A stretch of DNA of 64,000 bases, from NCBI RefSeq assembly GCF_016746095.1, contig NZ_JAERTY010000001.1, forward strand, positions 434,001-498,000, written 5' to 3'. Positions 1 to 9,147 of this stretch are shown piece by piece. The stretch's first letter is position 1. The number at the start of each line of letters is the position of its first letter. The notes under the pieces are model-generated. The model worked only from the letters and a program-made list of their open reading frames with translations. It ran no database searches and had not been told where the DNA came from. The stretch comes from Sphingobacterium faecale (GTDB lineage Bacteria; Bacteroidota; Bacteroidia; Sphingobacteriales; Sphingobacteriaceae). Both the position numbers and the translations under genes were made by a program.

Positions 1-1
1 T

Positions 2-532
2 TCTATACTAAAGCAGTCCAATCACTTGGACTTGAGATTGACCGTGCGAGATCTAGTCTCTTTTGGTCGTTTTCCTTATAGTAAGGGGAAATTAGGTGCT
101 TTTGATGAGCAAAAAATCGATGAAGCCATTGCGTTTTCTGATTTAATGAATTTGCAGGATACGTATATCGATGAATTGAGTGGAGGACAGCGACAACGTG
201 CTTTTATCTCGATGATTATTGCTCAAGATACCGATTTTATATTGTTGGATGAGCCTCTTAATAATCTAGATATGAAACACGCAGTACATGTTATGAAGAC
301 ATTGCGTCGTTTGGTGGATGAACTGGGGAAGACGGTGGTCATTGTGATTCATGAGATCAACTTTGCGGCTCAGTATTCGGATCGGATTGTAGCGCTGAAA
401 GATGGGAATATCTGTTATGATGATGAAACGGCCAAAGTTATCGATCCAGTAGTCCTCAAAGATATATTTGATATAGAGTTTGATATTATCGAGAGAAATG
501 ATAAAAAGATTTGTAATTATTTTAATCTATGA
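2..532 (+). CDS. Iron-siderophore ABC transporter, ATP-binding subunit (5' end missing)
   Basis: Cytoplasmic ATPase that powers ferric-siderophore import through an inner-membrane permease encoded to the left of this window. The reading frame is open to the left edge, so the Walker A region lies outside; the TTG at 26 is not a real start because the frame upstream still reads like the family (ILKQSNHL). Visible are the ABC signature LSGGQRQR, a Walker B ending in LLDEP, and the H-loop VIHEIN. The sequence around RDLVSFGRFPYSKG is characteristic of FepC/YclP-type ATPases. It overlaps the next gene by 4 bp (ATGA), indicating an operon with the binding protein and reductase. Confidence 0.9.
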   Translation, partial: SILKQSNHLDLRLTVRDLVSFGRFPYSKGKLGAFDEQKIDEAIAFSDLMNLQDTYIDELSGGQRQRAFISMIIAQDTDFILLDEPLNNLDMKHAVHVMKTLRRLVDELGKTVVIVIHEINFAAQYSDRIVALKDGNICYDDETAKVIDPVVLKDIFDIEFDIIERNDKKICNYFNL

Positions 533-1494
533 AGATGAGTATACATATGATGTTAGGAAACCTAGGTAAGATAACAATGTGTGGTTTGTTGTTTTTAAGT
601 ACGATTGCCTGTCAATCCAATTCAAGCAACGAGAAGTCGGAGGGGGGGGCAGATAGCTTAATCACAGTACATCATAAATATGGCGATATCGCAGTAGCTG
701 TGAAGCCAGAACGTGTCGTGGTATTGGATATCGGTGCATTGGAAACGATGAAGGAGTTGGGCTTGGTTCCAACAGGAGTCCCGAAGAAATTTTTGCCGGA
801 TTACCTTTCAGATTATCGTGATAATCCATCTATCACTGATGTGGGTTCCGTTATTGAACCGAATTTTGAGGCCATCTCCGCATTGAAACCAAATTTGATT
901 TTTATATCGACAAGACAGGAACGTTTTTATGATGAACTGAGCGAAATAGCCCCGACGGTCTTTGTCGGAACAGATAATAAAAATTACCTATCCTCTTTTG
1001 AGGCGAATGTTCAGATGATTGCTTCTATTTTTTCGGAAGTGGCGTTAGCAACTATTAAGCTTGACTCCTTGAAACATAGGATCGAGACCGCTCAGGCAAA
1101 ATTTAAAGATGATCCGAATAAAGCGTTGTTCTTGATTTATAACAACGGTAAATTCAGCGCATTCGGTAAAGGTTCTCGATTTGGTTTTATCCACGATGTA
1201 TTGGGGATAAAGCCTGTCTTGGATCTAGAAGATGAATCGGTACATGGTCAGCGTGTTTCTAATGAGCTTATTGCTGAGGCTAATCCGGACTATCTATTTA
1301 TTGTAGACCGAAATGCCGCTGTACTGGGGAAGACAGCTAGTCGGGAAGAGGTAGAAAACAAGCTGATTAAAATGACTAATGCCTATAAGAATAAGAAGAT
1401 GTTCTATCTGGACCCTAATGTTTGGTTTATTTCAGGTGGAGGCTTAACCTCTATCAATTTGATGGTAGATGATATTGTTCAATTAATTCAATAA
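529..1494 (+). CDS. Iron-siderophore ABC transporter substrate-binding lipoprotein
   Basis: 321-aa binding protein of the FatB/YclQ type that captures ferric siderophore in the periplasm for the preceding ATPase's permease. The N-terminus has a lipoprotein signal with a lipobox ending in STIAC (Cys near residue 28). The body has the two-lobed TroA-like pattern, with the family phrase PERVVVLDIGALETMKELGL near residues 59-78 and the C-terminal FISGGGLTSINLMVDDI. The start ATG overlaps the stop of the ATPase gene by 4 bp. The exact siderophore cannot be told from sequence. Confidence 0.9.
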   Translation: MKMSIHMMLGNLGKITMCGLLFLSTIACQSNSSNEKSEGGADSLITVHHKYGDIAVAVKPERVVVLDIGALETMKELGLVPTGVPKKFLPDYLSDYRDNPSITDVGSVIEPNFEAISALKPNLIFISTRQERFYDELSEIAPTVFVGTDNKNYLSSFEANVQMIASIFSEVALATIKLDSLKHRIETAQAKFKDDPNKALFLIYNNGKFSAFGKGSRFGFIHDVLGIKPVLDLEDESVHGQRVSNELIAEANPDYLFIVDRNAAVLGKTASREEVENKLIKMTNAYKNKKMFYLDPNVWFISGGGLTSINLMVDDIVQLIQ

Positions 1495-1498
1495 TAGT

Positions 1499-2311
1499 AT
1501 GGAAAAGACAGTTATCGCAAGACATATATTTAAGGTAACAGCTAAAGAGTACATTACGCCACATTATATCCGCGTGCGGTTAAAAGCGGATGAGGATACT
1601 GATTTTGGGAAATGTACCTTAGGAGCGAATAATAAGATTTTTATTCCACCAACTGGAACAAAGGAAGTTCAATTTCCTACATTCGATAATGAACGGGGAG
1701 AATGGGTAATGCCTGATGAAAATCTAACACCACTGGTACGTACATATACACATCGTGCATTTGATCCGGACACTAACGAGATGACCATTGATTTTGTCAA
1801 TCATGGAGATAATGGGCCAGCTTCGGCTTGGGCGAGAAATGCCGTAAAATCTGATCAGTTGGGAATAGCAATGAAAGTGAGAGAAACCAAGCATTATACG
1901 GAAGCGGATTGGTACTTTCTAATTGGAGATGCAACGGCAATCCCCGTTATCTGTTGTATTTTGGAAAGCCTCCCTGCCGATGCTAAAGGGTATTGTATAG
2001 TGGAGGTTCCTAGTGAAGCAGATATTCACCCAGAAGTAAAACATAAAGGGTTTGAGGTAGAGTGGCTGATTAATGCTCATCCTGAGCAAGGTAGTGCAAT
2101 TGCAGAACGGGCGAAAGCGGTAGTTTTGCCTACTGAAGGTTCTAGATTTGCTTATGTCGCTTGCGAATACAGCTCTGTACGTTCATTGCGTTCTTATTTT
2201 AAAGAAGACCTGGGATGGAGTAATCGCGATTATTACGCATTCTCCTATTGGAAAGCCGGTGTGGCAGAAGACAAGTCTGCCGCTGACCGACAGGAAGAAA
2301 AAACGAAGTAA
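1499..2311 (+). CDS. Siderophore-interacting protein (flavin-dependent ferric-siderophore reductase)
   Basis: 270-aa cytoplasmic SIP-family protein (ViuB/YqjH type) expected to release iron by NAD(P)H/FAD-dependent reduction of the imported ferric siderophore. It shows the FAD-binding beta-barrel with the motif VRTYTHR near residue 81 and the following DFVNHGDNGPASAWA. The C-terminal half has the NAD(P)H-binding fold around LIGDATAIPVI and ends with the typical YYAFSYWKAG. It begins 4 bp after the binding-protein gene and closes the iron operon; a hairpin follows. Confidence 0.9.
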   Translation: MEKTVIARHIFKVTAKEYITPHYIRVRLKADEDTDFGKCTLGANNKIFIPPTGTKEVQFPTFDNERGEWVMPDENLTPLVRTYTHRAFDPDTNEMTIDFVNHGDNGPASAWARNAVKSDQLGIAMKVRETKHYTEADWYFLIGDATAIPVICCILESLPADAKGYCIVEVPSEADIHPEVKHKGFEVEWLINAHPEQGSAIAERAKAVVLPTEGSRFAYVACEYSSVRSLRSYFKEDLGWSNRDYYAFSYWKAGVAEDKSAADRQEEKTK

Positions 2312-2315
2312 TGTT

Positions 2316-2357
2316 ACATAGCCCTCTAACTTTTTAATAGAATGTAGAGAGCTATGT
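2316..2357 (+). terminator. Hairpin after the siderophore operon
   Basis: Inverted repeat ACATAGCCCTCTA (2316-2328) and TAGAGAGCTATGT (2345-2357) pairs over 13 positions with one mismatch and a 16-nt loop, directly after the SIP stop codon. No strong T-run follows, so it may act as an imperfect terminator or an mRNA 3' stabiliser. Confidence 0.5.
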
Positions 2358-2473
2358 TAACTTATGTGTATTTAATGGGTTTTTTACACAGTTTTAACAA
2401 AAAAGCCTCCTCTTAACATGTACTTAATGTTAGGTTAAACTTCTCTTTATATTAAAGTGTCACTTTTGTGGTA

Positions 2474-3331
2474 ATGAAGAGAATCAGACCTATTGGTTTA
2501 ACCTATTTGGGACTCGTGGTACTGACTGTTGTTTACAGTTGTACGTCCAAAGATCATTCCATAAAGATGAAAGGCTCAGATACTGAGGTTAACCTAGCTG
2601 TTAATCTAGCCGAGAAATTCACCGCGATTGATCCTAGTTTTAGTATTGCCATATCAGGCGGTGGATCCGGTTTAGGAATTACATCGTTATTGAACGGGCA
2701 GGCTGATATTGCCAATTCCTCACGGCCTCTTTCTGAAGAGGAAATCGAACAGTTTAAAAAGAAGGAAATTGCACTGAAAACCGTCGTTTTCGCTGAAGAT
2801 GCTACGGCCTTTATCGTCCACAAGGATTTACCTTTGGAAGAATTGGATCTAGAAACTCTTGCTAAAATTCTAGATGGTACCATTAAGAACTGGAATGAAT
2901 TGACACCTGTGAATCTTCCTATTAATATCTATGGACGTCAAAGCAGTTCGGGGACTTATTCTTTTGTCAAGAAGAAACTGAAGATTGAGTTTTCAGCGGC
3001 TGCAAAGGAAATGACTGGTAATGCACAGATTATTGAAGGGGTAAAGGTAGATAAATCTGGTGTTGGTTACATTGGAGCAGGATATCTAGGGGATGAGCCA
3101 GAAACGAAGCAAGGTATTCGATTAATTAAGATAAAGGAAACTCCTACAGCTGTTGCTTATTCTCCCAACGATATCGAAGCAATCAATAACAGTCTGTACT
3201 TTTTTCAACGTCCGTTATACCAGTTTGTTGTCGCTAGCTCCTGGGAAAAGGTTCGGCCTTTTATCGAATTTGAGCAAAGTGATAAAGGTAAAGAGATCAT
3301 AAAGGACCATGGTTATTATATTAAGGATTAG
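2474..3331 (+). CDS. pstS: Phosphate ABC transporter substrate-binding lipoprotein PstS
   Basis: About 285-aa periplasmic phosphate-binding protein of the PstSCAB importer. The start is set at the ATG at 2474 (MKRIRPIG); a GTG two codons upstream is possible but less likely. A short hydrophobic signal ends in a lipobox VVYSC. Phosphate-site segments are visible: GSDTEVNLAVNLAEKF near the N-terminus, SGGGSGLG, and GRQSSSGTYSFV in the middle. It is shorter than the E. coli protein but normal for Bacteroidota. The permease gene pstC starts 36 bp downstream, so pstSCAB is one transcription unit. Confidence 0.92.
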   Translation: MKRIRPIGLTYLGLVVLTVVYSCTSKDHSIKMKGSDTEVNLAVNLAEKFTAIDPSFSIAISGGGSGLGITSLLNGQADIANSSRPLSEEEIEQFKKKEIALKTVVFAEDATAFIVHKDLPLEELDLETLAKILDGTIKNWNELTPVNLPINIYGRQSSSGTYSFVKKKLKIEFSAAAKEMTGNAQIIEGVKVDKSGVGYIGAGYLGDEPETKQGIRLIKIKETPTAVAYSPNDIEAINNSLYFFQRPLYQFVVASSWEKVRPFIEFEQSDKGKEIIKDHGYYIKD

Positions 3332-3367
3332 CAGAGATATCTCCATAAAGAAATAATTCAGACACAG

Positions 3368-4258
3368 ATGAAGTTTAAAACGCGATTGTCTTTGGATGTA
3401 GCATTCAAATATATTTTTAAAATCACAGGACTCCTTGTGTTGGCGGCATTGGGAGGAATATTAGCCATGTTGGTGTACAATTCATTCTCTTTCTTTTTGG
3501 ATGTGAAGCCACTGGATTTTATTACAGGGTTGGAATGGAACCCGACAGGAAAGACTCCAAAGTATGGTATGCTACCGCTTATTCTCAGTACTACATTGGT
3601 CACCTTTGGGGCGATGGTAATCGCTATACCATTGGGGATCGGTACTGCAGCATTTATAGCAGAATATGCTAGTCCTAAATTGAAGAATATCCTGAAACCA
3701 GTGATTGAAATGTTGGCTGCGGTTCCCTCTGTAGTAATTGGTTTCCTAGGAATTGTATTGGTAGGGCCTGGAATAGCTGACCTGGCAAGTTTACCAAATG
3801 GATTGAACGCGTTGAATGGTGCAATTCTTTTAGCTGTAATGGCTCTGCCTACTATTATAACTGTTGCAGAAGATGCTATTCATGCTGTTCCTAAAACGTA
3901 TAAGGAAGCTAGTTATGGTGTCGGAGCTACTAAATGGCAGACCTTATGCCGAGTTGTTATTCCTGCGGCAGCACCGGGTATTATCGCGGCAGTAATGCTA
4001 GGAGTAGGGCGTGCTATAGGCGAGACAATGACGGTGTTGATGGCTACGGGAAATGCTTCGTTACTACCTGAGGGAATGTTTGATTCGGTAAAGACGATGA
4101 CAGCTACGATCGCTATTGAGATGGGGGAAGTACCCTATCAGACCACCCATTATTTTGCACTTTACGCCATTGCTACCGTATTGTTCTTCATGACACTGAT
4201 AGCGAATTTGGTGGGCGAATTTTTTATTAACCGTTTTAGAAAGTATCATGCAGCGTAA
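3368..4258 (+). CDS. pstC: Phosphate ABC transporter permease PstC
   Basis: 296-aa inner-membrane permease with about six hydrophobic segments. The cytoplasmic coupling loop EASYGVGATKWQTL and the following GRAIGETMTVLMATGN are the diagnostic PstC/PstA permease signature. It pairs with PstA to form the phosphate channel. Its last 11 bp overlap the start of pstA, indicating translational coupling. Confidence 0.93.
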   Translation: MKFKTRLSLDVAFKYIFKITGLLVLAALGGILAMLVYNSFSFFLDVKPLDFITGLEWNPTGKTPKYGMLPLILSTTLVTFGAMVIAIPLGIGTAAFIAEYASPKLKNILKPVIEMLAAVPSVVIGFLGIVLVGPGIADLASLPNGLNALNGAILLAVMALPTIITVAEDAIHAVPKTYKEASYGVGATKWQTLCRVVIPAAAPGIIAAVMLGVGRAIGETMTVLMATGNASLLPEGMFDSVKTMTATIAIEMGEVPYQTTHYFALYAIATVLFFMTLIANLVGEFFINRFRKYHAA

Positions 4259-5105
4259 GAAGTTTAATTTTACATCAATCATCGAGTGGGGTACGCTGTT
4301 GCTCAGTACGGGATTAGTATGTTTCTTTTTGGTTATTATTCTTTGGGAGATTGTATCTAAAGGTGCGGGGTCCTTATCTTGGGAGTTTATAGCTGAGGTG
4401 CCGCGTGAAGGAATGACTAAAGGTGGTATCTTAACCCCTATTATTGGTACGGTATTGTTGACGCTGCTTACCGCTTTGTTTTCTATTCCTTTTGGTGTGT
4501 GCTGTGCTATTTACCTGAATGAATATGCTGAGGATAATTGGTTGACGCGTATTATACGTGCTGCCATACGTAATTTGTCGGGAGTTCCTTCTATTATATA
4601 CGGTTTGTTTGGATTGGCTTTATTTGTACAGGCATTACAGTTTGGTACTTCTATGCTATCGGCAGGCTTGACCTTAGGGCTACTTTCTTTACCTTATATT
4701 ATTACGACTACGGAGGAGGCTTTGATGCGTATTCCGGCTAGTACGCGCGAAGCAGCTCTTGCTGTAGGAGCTACTAAGTTTGAAACTATAAAAGATGTGG
4801 TATTGCCATCGGCTATGTCCGGTATTTTGACCGGTGTTGTTCTTACATTGTCTAGGGCGGCGGGAGAAACAGCACCTATTCTATTTACAGGAGCGGCGTT
4901 CTATATCAACGGAGTAGGAGGTGCTATTGATAATGAGTTCATGGCTTTGCCTTATCACCTTTATATGCTTTCTACGCAACATCAGTCTATTGAAGAGGTA
5001 CGTCCTATCGCTTACGGTACGGCTCTAGTATTAATTATTGTTGTCTTCTTGCTGAATCTGACAGCTTTCTATATACGTTACAAATACAGGAAAAATGAAA
5101 ACTAA
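4248..5105 (+). CDS. pstA: Phosphate ABC transporter permease PstA
   Basis: 285-aa inner-membrane permease partner of PstC with about six transmembrane segments. The coupling loop REAALAVGATKFETIKDVVLP and SRAAGETAPILFTG identify PstA. It overlaps pstC by 11 bp at its start and pstB by 11 bp at its end, the tightly packed arrangement usual for pst operons. Confidence 0.93.
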   Translation: MQRKKFNFTSIIEWGTLLLSTGLVCFFLVIILWEIVSKGAGSLSWEFIAEVPREGMTKGGILTPIIGTVLLTLLTALFSIPFGVCCAIYLNEYAEDNWLTRIIRAAIRNLSGVPSIIYGLFGLALFVQALQFGTSMLSAGLTLGLLSLPYIITTTEEALMRIPASTREAALAVGATKFETIKDVVLPSAMSGILTGVVLTLSRAAGETAPILFTGAAFYINGVGGAIDNEFMALPYHLYMLSTQHQSIEEVRPIAYGTALVLIIVVFLLNLTAFYIRYKYRKNEN

Positions 5106-5841
5106 ATTATCTGCAGAAAATCTAGAGATAAGTTTCGGAACAAAAGAGGTGTTGAAAAAGATTAACGTTTCTTTTAACGAGCATGAAATCACAGCATTGA
5201 TAGGTCCATCCGGCTGCGGTAAGAGTACTTTATTGCGTAGTTTTAACCGTATGCACGATCTTTCTCCTGATGCCAAAATTACTGGATTACTTAAATTGGA
5301 AAATTTAGACCTCTATGATCGCGCTATTCCTGTTACAGAGATAAGAAAACGGATAGGTATGGTCTTCCAGAAAGCAAACCCGTTTCCCAAGAGTATATAT
5401 GAAAATATCGCTTATGGATTGAAGATTAATAACTTGCCTCATGGTAAGGAGGTGATTGAAAAAGCACTGAGGGAAGCCTTTTTATGGGATGAGGTGAAGA
5501 ATGATCTGAAGATGCCTGCTACACGTCTTTCAGGAGGACAGCAACAACGCTTGTGTATTGCTAGGGCTGTAGCTTTGCGCCCGGAGGTTATCTTAATGGA
5601 CGAACCCTGCTCTGCGCTGGATCCTGTGAGTACATTGAAGATTGAAGAACTGATTTCTCATCTGAAGGAAAAATATACTATCGTGATCGTAACACATAAT
5701 ATGCAACAGGCTCAACGGATTGCTGATAAGACCGTCTTTATGTATCTAGGGGAAGTGAAAGAAGAGGGGGAGACCAGTCAGATATTTAATGCCCCTAAGA
5801 ACGAGATGACATTGAATTATATCAATGGTAACTTTGGTTAA
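5095..5841 (+). CDS. pstB: Phosphate ABC transporter ATP-binding protein PstB
   Basis: 248-aa ATPase driving phosphate uptake. Walker A GPSGCGKST lies at residues 37-45, followed by the PstB-specific LLRSFNRMHDL. The signature LSGGQQQR starts near residue 145, Walker B VILMDEPCSALDP near 165, and the H-loop VTHNMQQAQR follows. It is the last gene of the operon; phoU, which often follows pstB, is absent, and the next gene is convergent across a strong terminator. Confidence 0.95.
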   Translation: MKTKLSAENLEISFGTKEVLKKINVSFNEHEITALIGPSGCGKSTLLRSFNRMHDLSPDAKITGLLKLENLDLYDRAIPVTEIRKRIGMVFQKANPFPKSIYENIAYGLKINNLPHGKEVIEKALREAFLWDEVKNDLKMPATRLSGGQQQRLCIARAVALRPEVILMDEPCSALDPVSTLKIEELISHLKEKYTIVIVTHNMQQAQRIADKTVFMYLGEVKEEGETSQIFNAPKNEMTLNYINGNFG

Positions 5842-5850
5842 ATTGTTTGT

Positions 5851-5890
5851 TTTAATTCTGTTGCTTCCGTATGAAAGCAACAGAATTAAA
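5851..5890. terminator. Bidirectional terminator between pstB and uxaA
   Basis: A perfect 16-bp inverted repeat, TTTAATTCTGTTGCTT (5851-5866) against 5875-5890, with an 8-nt loop. It starts with a T-run and ends with an A-run, so the stem itself supplies U-rich tails in both directions. It lies in the 52-bp gap between the convergent pstB and uxaA genes. Confidence 0.85.
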
Positions 5891-5893
5891 GTA

Positions 5894-7528
5894 TTATAGA
5901 CTGATGCCTCTCTTCCAAGGTATAAAGTCATCCTGTTGTAGTTGTACGGCTTTGGGCACTATCTCTCCGCTAGCGGTCTTGATACATAGTTCAAGGATGT
6001 CTTCCCCCATTTCCTGTATTGATTTTTGACCTGAGATAACACCGCCTGTACTAAAGTCTATGATATCTTTCATACGGGTAGCCACTTGGTCATTGGTTGC
6101 AATTTTCAACGTCGGACATATAGGGTTTCCTGTAGGGGTTCCTAGTCCTGTGGTAAACAGTATTAATGTGGCTCCAGAGGCCGTTTTTCCTGTTGTCGCT
6201 TCGACATCATTACCAGGAGTACACACGAGGTTCAGTCCAGTATGAGTTATGGGTTCGGTGTAATCTAGCACATCTACAATCGGGGAGTTACCTCCTTTCT
6301 TTGCAGCCCCATTACTTTTCATCGCATCCGTAATCAAACCATCTTTTATATTTCCAGGGGAAGGATTCATATGGAATCCAGAACCAATTTTCTCTGCGGC
6401 CTGTCCATAGCTTTCCATAAGTTTGACAAACTTATCTGCATGTTCTGGATTACGCATTCTATCTAACAGCTGTTGTTCGACACCACAGAGTTCGGGAAAT
6501 TCGGCCAGTAGGACGGAGCCTCCTAAGCCAACCAATAAATCAGAGGTGTATCCGATAGAAGGGTTTGCAGATATTCCACTAAAACCATCAGATCCGCCAC
6601 ACTTGACGCCTAAGACAAGTTTGCTGAGCGGTGCCTCCTGACGCTCTATTTTATTAGCCTCAATAAGCGCATTGAACGTACCAGTCATCGCTTTTTCTAA
6701 GAGCATCGTCTCTGTTCCTACTGCCTGTTGCTCAAAATGTAATATGGGTTTGTCTAGCGTAGGATTCCTTTGTTTTAGTTCGTCGAACAATAGCTGCAGC
6801 TGTAGGTTTTCGCAGCCTAACCCTAATATGGTAGCTCCTGCTACGTTTGGATGATCGATGTATGCTGCTAATAGCTTGCCGAGTACTTGGGCATCTTCGC
6901 GGGTTCCTCCACAGCCCCCTTCGTGTCTCAGAAATTTGATTCCATCGATGTTCTTAAAAAGCCGTCTCTCTGTAGGTTTACTAGGGTTATCTAGGGTAAA
7001 TTCACTTAATGTCTGACCATTATTGTAGGCGTCTACGAGATGCGCTATGTAATCCTTATAAGGATTACTTATACTATAGCCTAGATTTTCGAGCATAGCT
7101 TCTTTGAGAATATCTAGGTTTCTGTTTTCACAGAATACTGTGGGAATAAACAACCAATAGTTTGCTGTTCCTACCCGGCCATCGGTGCGGTGATAACCTT
7201 TGAAAGTCCTGTTTTTGAAACGGGATAAATCAGGTGCTTCCCATTGATGGCGATATCCTTGATAGCTGTACGGACTACTGGCATGAACAGTATTAGATGT
7301 ATTGATAAGTTGACCGCAATGCATGTTTTGGGAGAGCGATCCGACGACCTCTCCGTACATATATATAAGTCCCCCTGTTTGTAAGTCTTCTGCTAGGAAT
7401 TTGTGTTTTGCTGGAATTTTTTCGGTTACGGTATATGTTTTGTCATTTATAGCGATAGATGCTCCTGCTTCTAATTCTTGTAATGCAATAATCACATTGT
7501 CTTTTGGATGTAGTTGTAGTGCTTTCAT
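5894..7528 (-). CDS. uxaA: Altronate dehydratase
   Basis: About 544-aa cytoplasmic UxaA, converting altronate to 2-keto-3-deoxygluconate in the galacturonate branch of hexuronate catabolism. The ORF can be extended upstream, but the ATG at 7528 (MKALQLHPKDNV) overlaps the stop of uxaB in ATGA, which fixes the start. The short N-terminal SAF domain (about residues 1-100) is followed by the large catalytic domain with GYHRTDGRVGTANYW, HEGGCGG, GLGCEN, LGVKCGGSDGFSGI and CTPGNDVEATTG, all diagnostic for altronate/galactarate dehydratases; the conserved cysteines are candidate iron ligands. Co-transcribed with uxaB. Confidence 0.93.
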   Translation of the reverse strand: MKALQLHPKDNVIIALQELEAGASIAINDKTYTVTEKIPAKHKFLAEDLQTGGLIYMYGEVVGSLSQNMHCGQLINTSNTVHASSPYSYQGYRHQWEAPDLSRFKNRTFKGYHRTDGRVGTANYWLFIPTVFCENRNLDILKEAMLENLGYSISNPYKDYIAHLVDAYNNGQTLSEFTLDNPSKPTERRLFKNIDGIKFLRHEGGCGGTREDAQVLGKLLAAYIDHPNVAGATILGLGCENLQLQLLFDELKQRNPTLDKPILHFEQQAVGTETMLLEKAMTGTFNALIEANKIERQEAPLSKLVLGVKCGGSDGFSGISANPSIGYTSDLLVGLGGSVLLAEFPELCGVEQQLLDRMRNPEHADKFVKLMESYGQAAEKIGSGFHMNPSPGNIKDGLITDAMKSNGAAKKGGNSPIVDVLDYTEPITHTGLNLVCTPGNDVEATTGKTASGATLILFTTGLGTPTGNPICPTLKIATNDQVATRMKDIIDFSTGGVISGQKSIQEMGEDILELCIKTASGEIVPKAVQLQQDDFIPWKRGISL

Positions 7529-8949
7529 AAACGTTGCATGATTTGATGTATTGATACTGTTTCCAATTGTTGGAGATGCTGTTTTATCGCGGGAGCCCAA
7601 GACGGCCAAATCGTAAGGTCTGTCCCCCAGATGGTTTTATTGGATAAGAATTCTTCTGTTTTGTCAAAATTTAGATTTTTAAACTCATCCGCTAGACTTT
7701 TGTCTTCTAACAGATGTATGTGTGTTTTCATCAGAAAAAGGTAGGCCGCAAATCCGAAGCTTATATATTGAGGAGCTTGCTCTTGAAATGCGTACCAGTA
7801 GGATAATAGGGGCAGTACCCGGCTTTTTATTTTAGCATGGTAGTTTTGTGCAATACTGTTCCATTGATGTTCTATGAAGGGGTTTTTTAACCGATCGATA
7901 ATACTTTCCGAAAAAAGCGTTATATCGTTATTTTGTATGCCTTTTGCTTCAAGGGAAGGGCTGATTTCTTGATGTATAAGTCGGCTAATGAATCGTTCGT
8001 AGTTTGAGTCCATAAGGCTGTCTTTCACAAAACGATGTTGTGCTAGGAGTGCTGCCGCTGCAGTCAAAGTATGTGCGCCATTAAGTATCCGTAGTTTGAT
8101 CTCTCGCACTGATGCTATGGATGGTAAGATGAAGGTATGTGGGGAGAGACCTATAAAAGAAAGCTCTTGTTGTACATAATCATCTTTACTTTCGATCGCC
8201 CAAAGGAAATAAGGTTCTGCTGCGATGGCCAATTTATCGGTGTAGGAGGAATCTTGTAATGTAATTGCTCCAGGTACAATACGGTCAACTAGCGTATTGC
8301 AGAAATAAACATGGGTATCTAACCATTGGATAAATGCGCTTGGTAAGCTGTGACCTGTAGCTAGTTTTCTTACGATTTGTGCTAGTTTGACCGCATTGTC
8401 ATCTATTAGCTCTGTGGGCAGTACGATAGCTTTTGATTCGTCTGTAGCGCCCAAGTGCTGAAAACGTGCATAGAGATAGCTTGTCAATTTGCCAGGAAAG
8501 CTTTTCGGTGGAAAAGCGAAGAGGTCATCTTCCACATCCACAATTCCTTTCTCGGTCGTGTTAGATATGATGATATTTATTTGTTTGTTTTGGGCATGCT
8601 CAAGAATAGTATTCCATGAAGAGTTGGCATCGAGTATGTCGTTTACGCAGGTAATTATTTGTTGCGTTGTTGTTTCTTTATTGTATTGGATGCCAGCAGT
8701 ACGTAGAGTGTAGAGTCCATCTTGTTGTAAGAAAGGTTCTATACTTCCTGTTTGAGTCGATTTGATCATTACAATTCCTCCATTGAATGTGCCTGACCGA
8801 TTGGCCTCTTCGATACAAAATGCAGGTAGGGCACGTAGCAGTACGCCTGTGCCAAATAGTAAGACACGAGTAGCTAGTTTAGGAGAGGGAAGGTACTCCT
8901 GATCTACTTGATTGCTGATTTTGGGAAGATTTTCTCTGTTTAACTGCAT
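7525..8949 (-). CDS. uxaB: Tagaturonate reductase (altronate oxidoreductase)
   Basis: 474-aa NAD-dependent enzyme of the polyol-specific long-chain dehydrogenase (mannitol dehydrogenase) family that reduces tagaturonate to altronate, the substrate of the adjacent UxaA. The N-terminal Rossmann segment VLLFGTGVLLRALP and the later SNTTEKGI match the NAD domain. The C-terminal domain carries KLRILNGAHTLTAAAALL, containing the catalytic Lys-Asn-His pattern. No uxaC or kdgK is present in the window, so the rest of the pathway must be encoded elsewhere. The 198-bp divergent gap to susC holds a LacI-like operator. Confidence 0.92.
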   Translation of the reverse strand: MQLNRENLPKISNQVDQEYLPSPKLATRVLLFGTGVLLRALPAFCIEEANRSGTFNGGIVMIKSTQTGSIEPFLQQDGLYTLRTAGIQYNKETTTQQIITCVNDILDANSSWNTILEHAQNKQINIIISNTTEKGIVDVEDDLFAFPPKSFPGKLTSYLYARFQHLGATDESKAIVLPTELIDDNAVKLAQIVRKLATGHSLPSAFIQWLDTHVYFCNTLVDRIVPGAITLQDSSYTDKLAIAAEPYFLWAIESKDDYVQQELSFIGLSPHTFILPSIASVREIKLRILNGAHTLTAAAALLAQHRFVKDSLMDSNYERFISRLIHQEISPSLEAKGIQNNDITLFSESIIDRLKNPFIEHQWNSIAQNYHAKIKSRVLPLLSYWYAFQEQAPQYISFGFAAYLFLMKTHIHLLEDKSLADEFKNLNFDKTEEFLSNKTIWGTDLTIWPSWAPAIKQHLQQLETVSIHQIMQRL

Positions 8950-9034
8950 GGCTTAATGAAATTGATTACCGTTGGATATTAAAGTAATTGTTGCAATTCT
9001 ATCCTTTTTTTGACAGTTAAAGAAGTAAATTAAT

Positions 9035-9048
9035 CGGTAGCGTTATCG
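9035..9048. promoter_or_regulatory. Candidate LacI-family operator between uxaB and susC
   Basis: CGGTAGCGTTATCG is an imperfect 14-bp palindrome (10 of 14 positions symmetric, all remaining ones purine/pyrimidine consistent) with the central CG pair typical of LacI-family operators. It lies in the 198-bp gap between divergent uxaB and the SusC gene, about 85 bp from the uxaB start and 100 bp from the susC start. The LacI-type regulator at 20577-21596 is the obvious candidate to bind it. Inferred from symmetry and position only. Confidence 0.45.
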
Positions 9049-9147
9049 GAACTATATTTAGCCATTTGATTGCAAACATGAGGAGAATCTTATTTCTTTG
9101 AACCTATCGTCTGCATGAAGACGGTATTACTATAAACCCTATTTATT

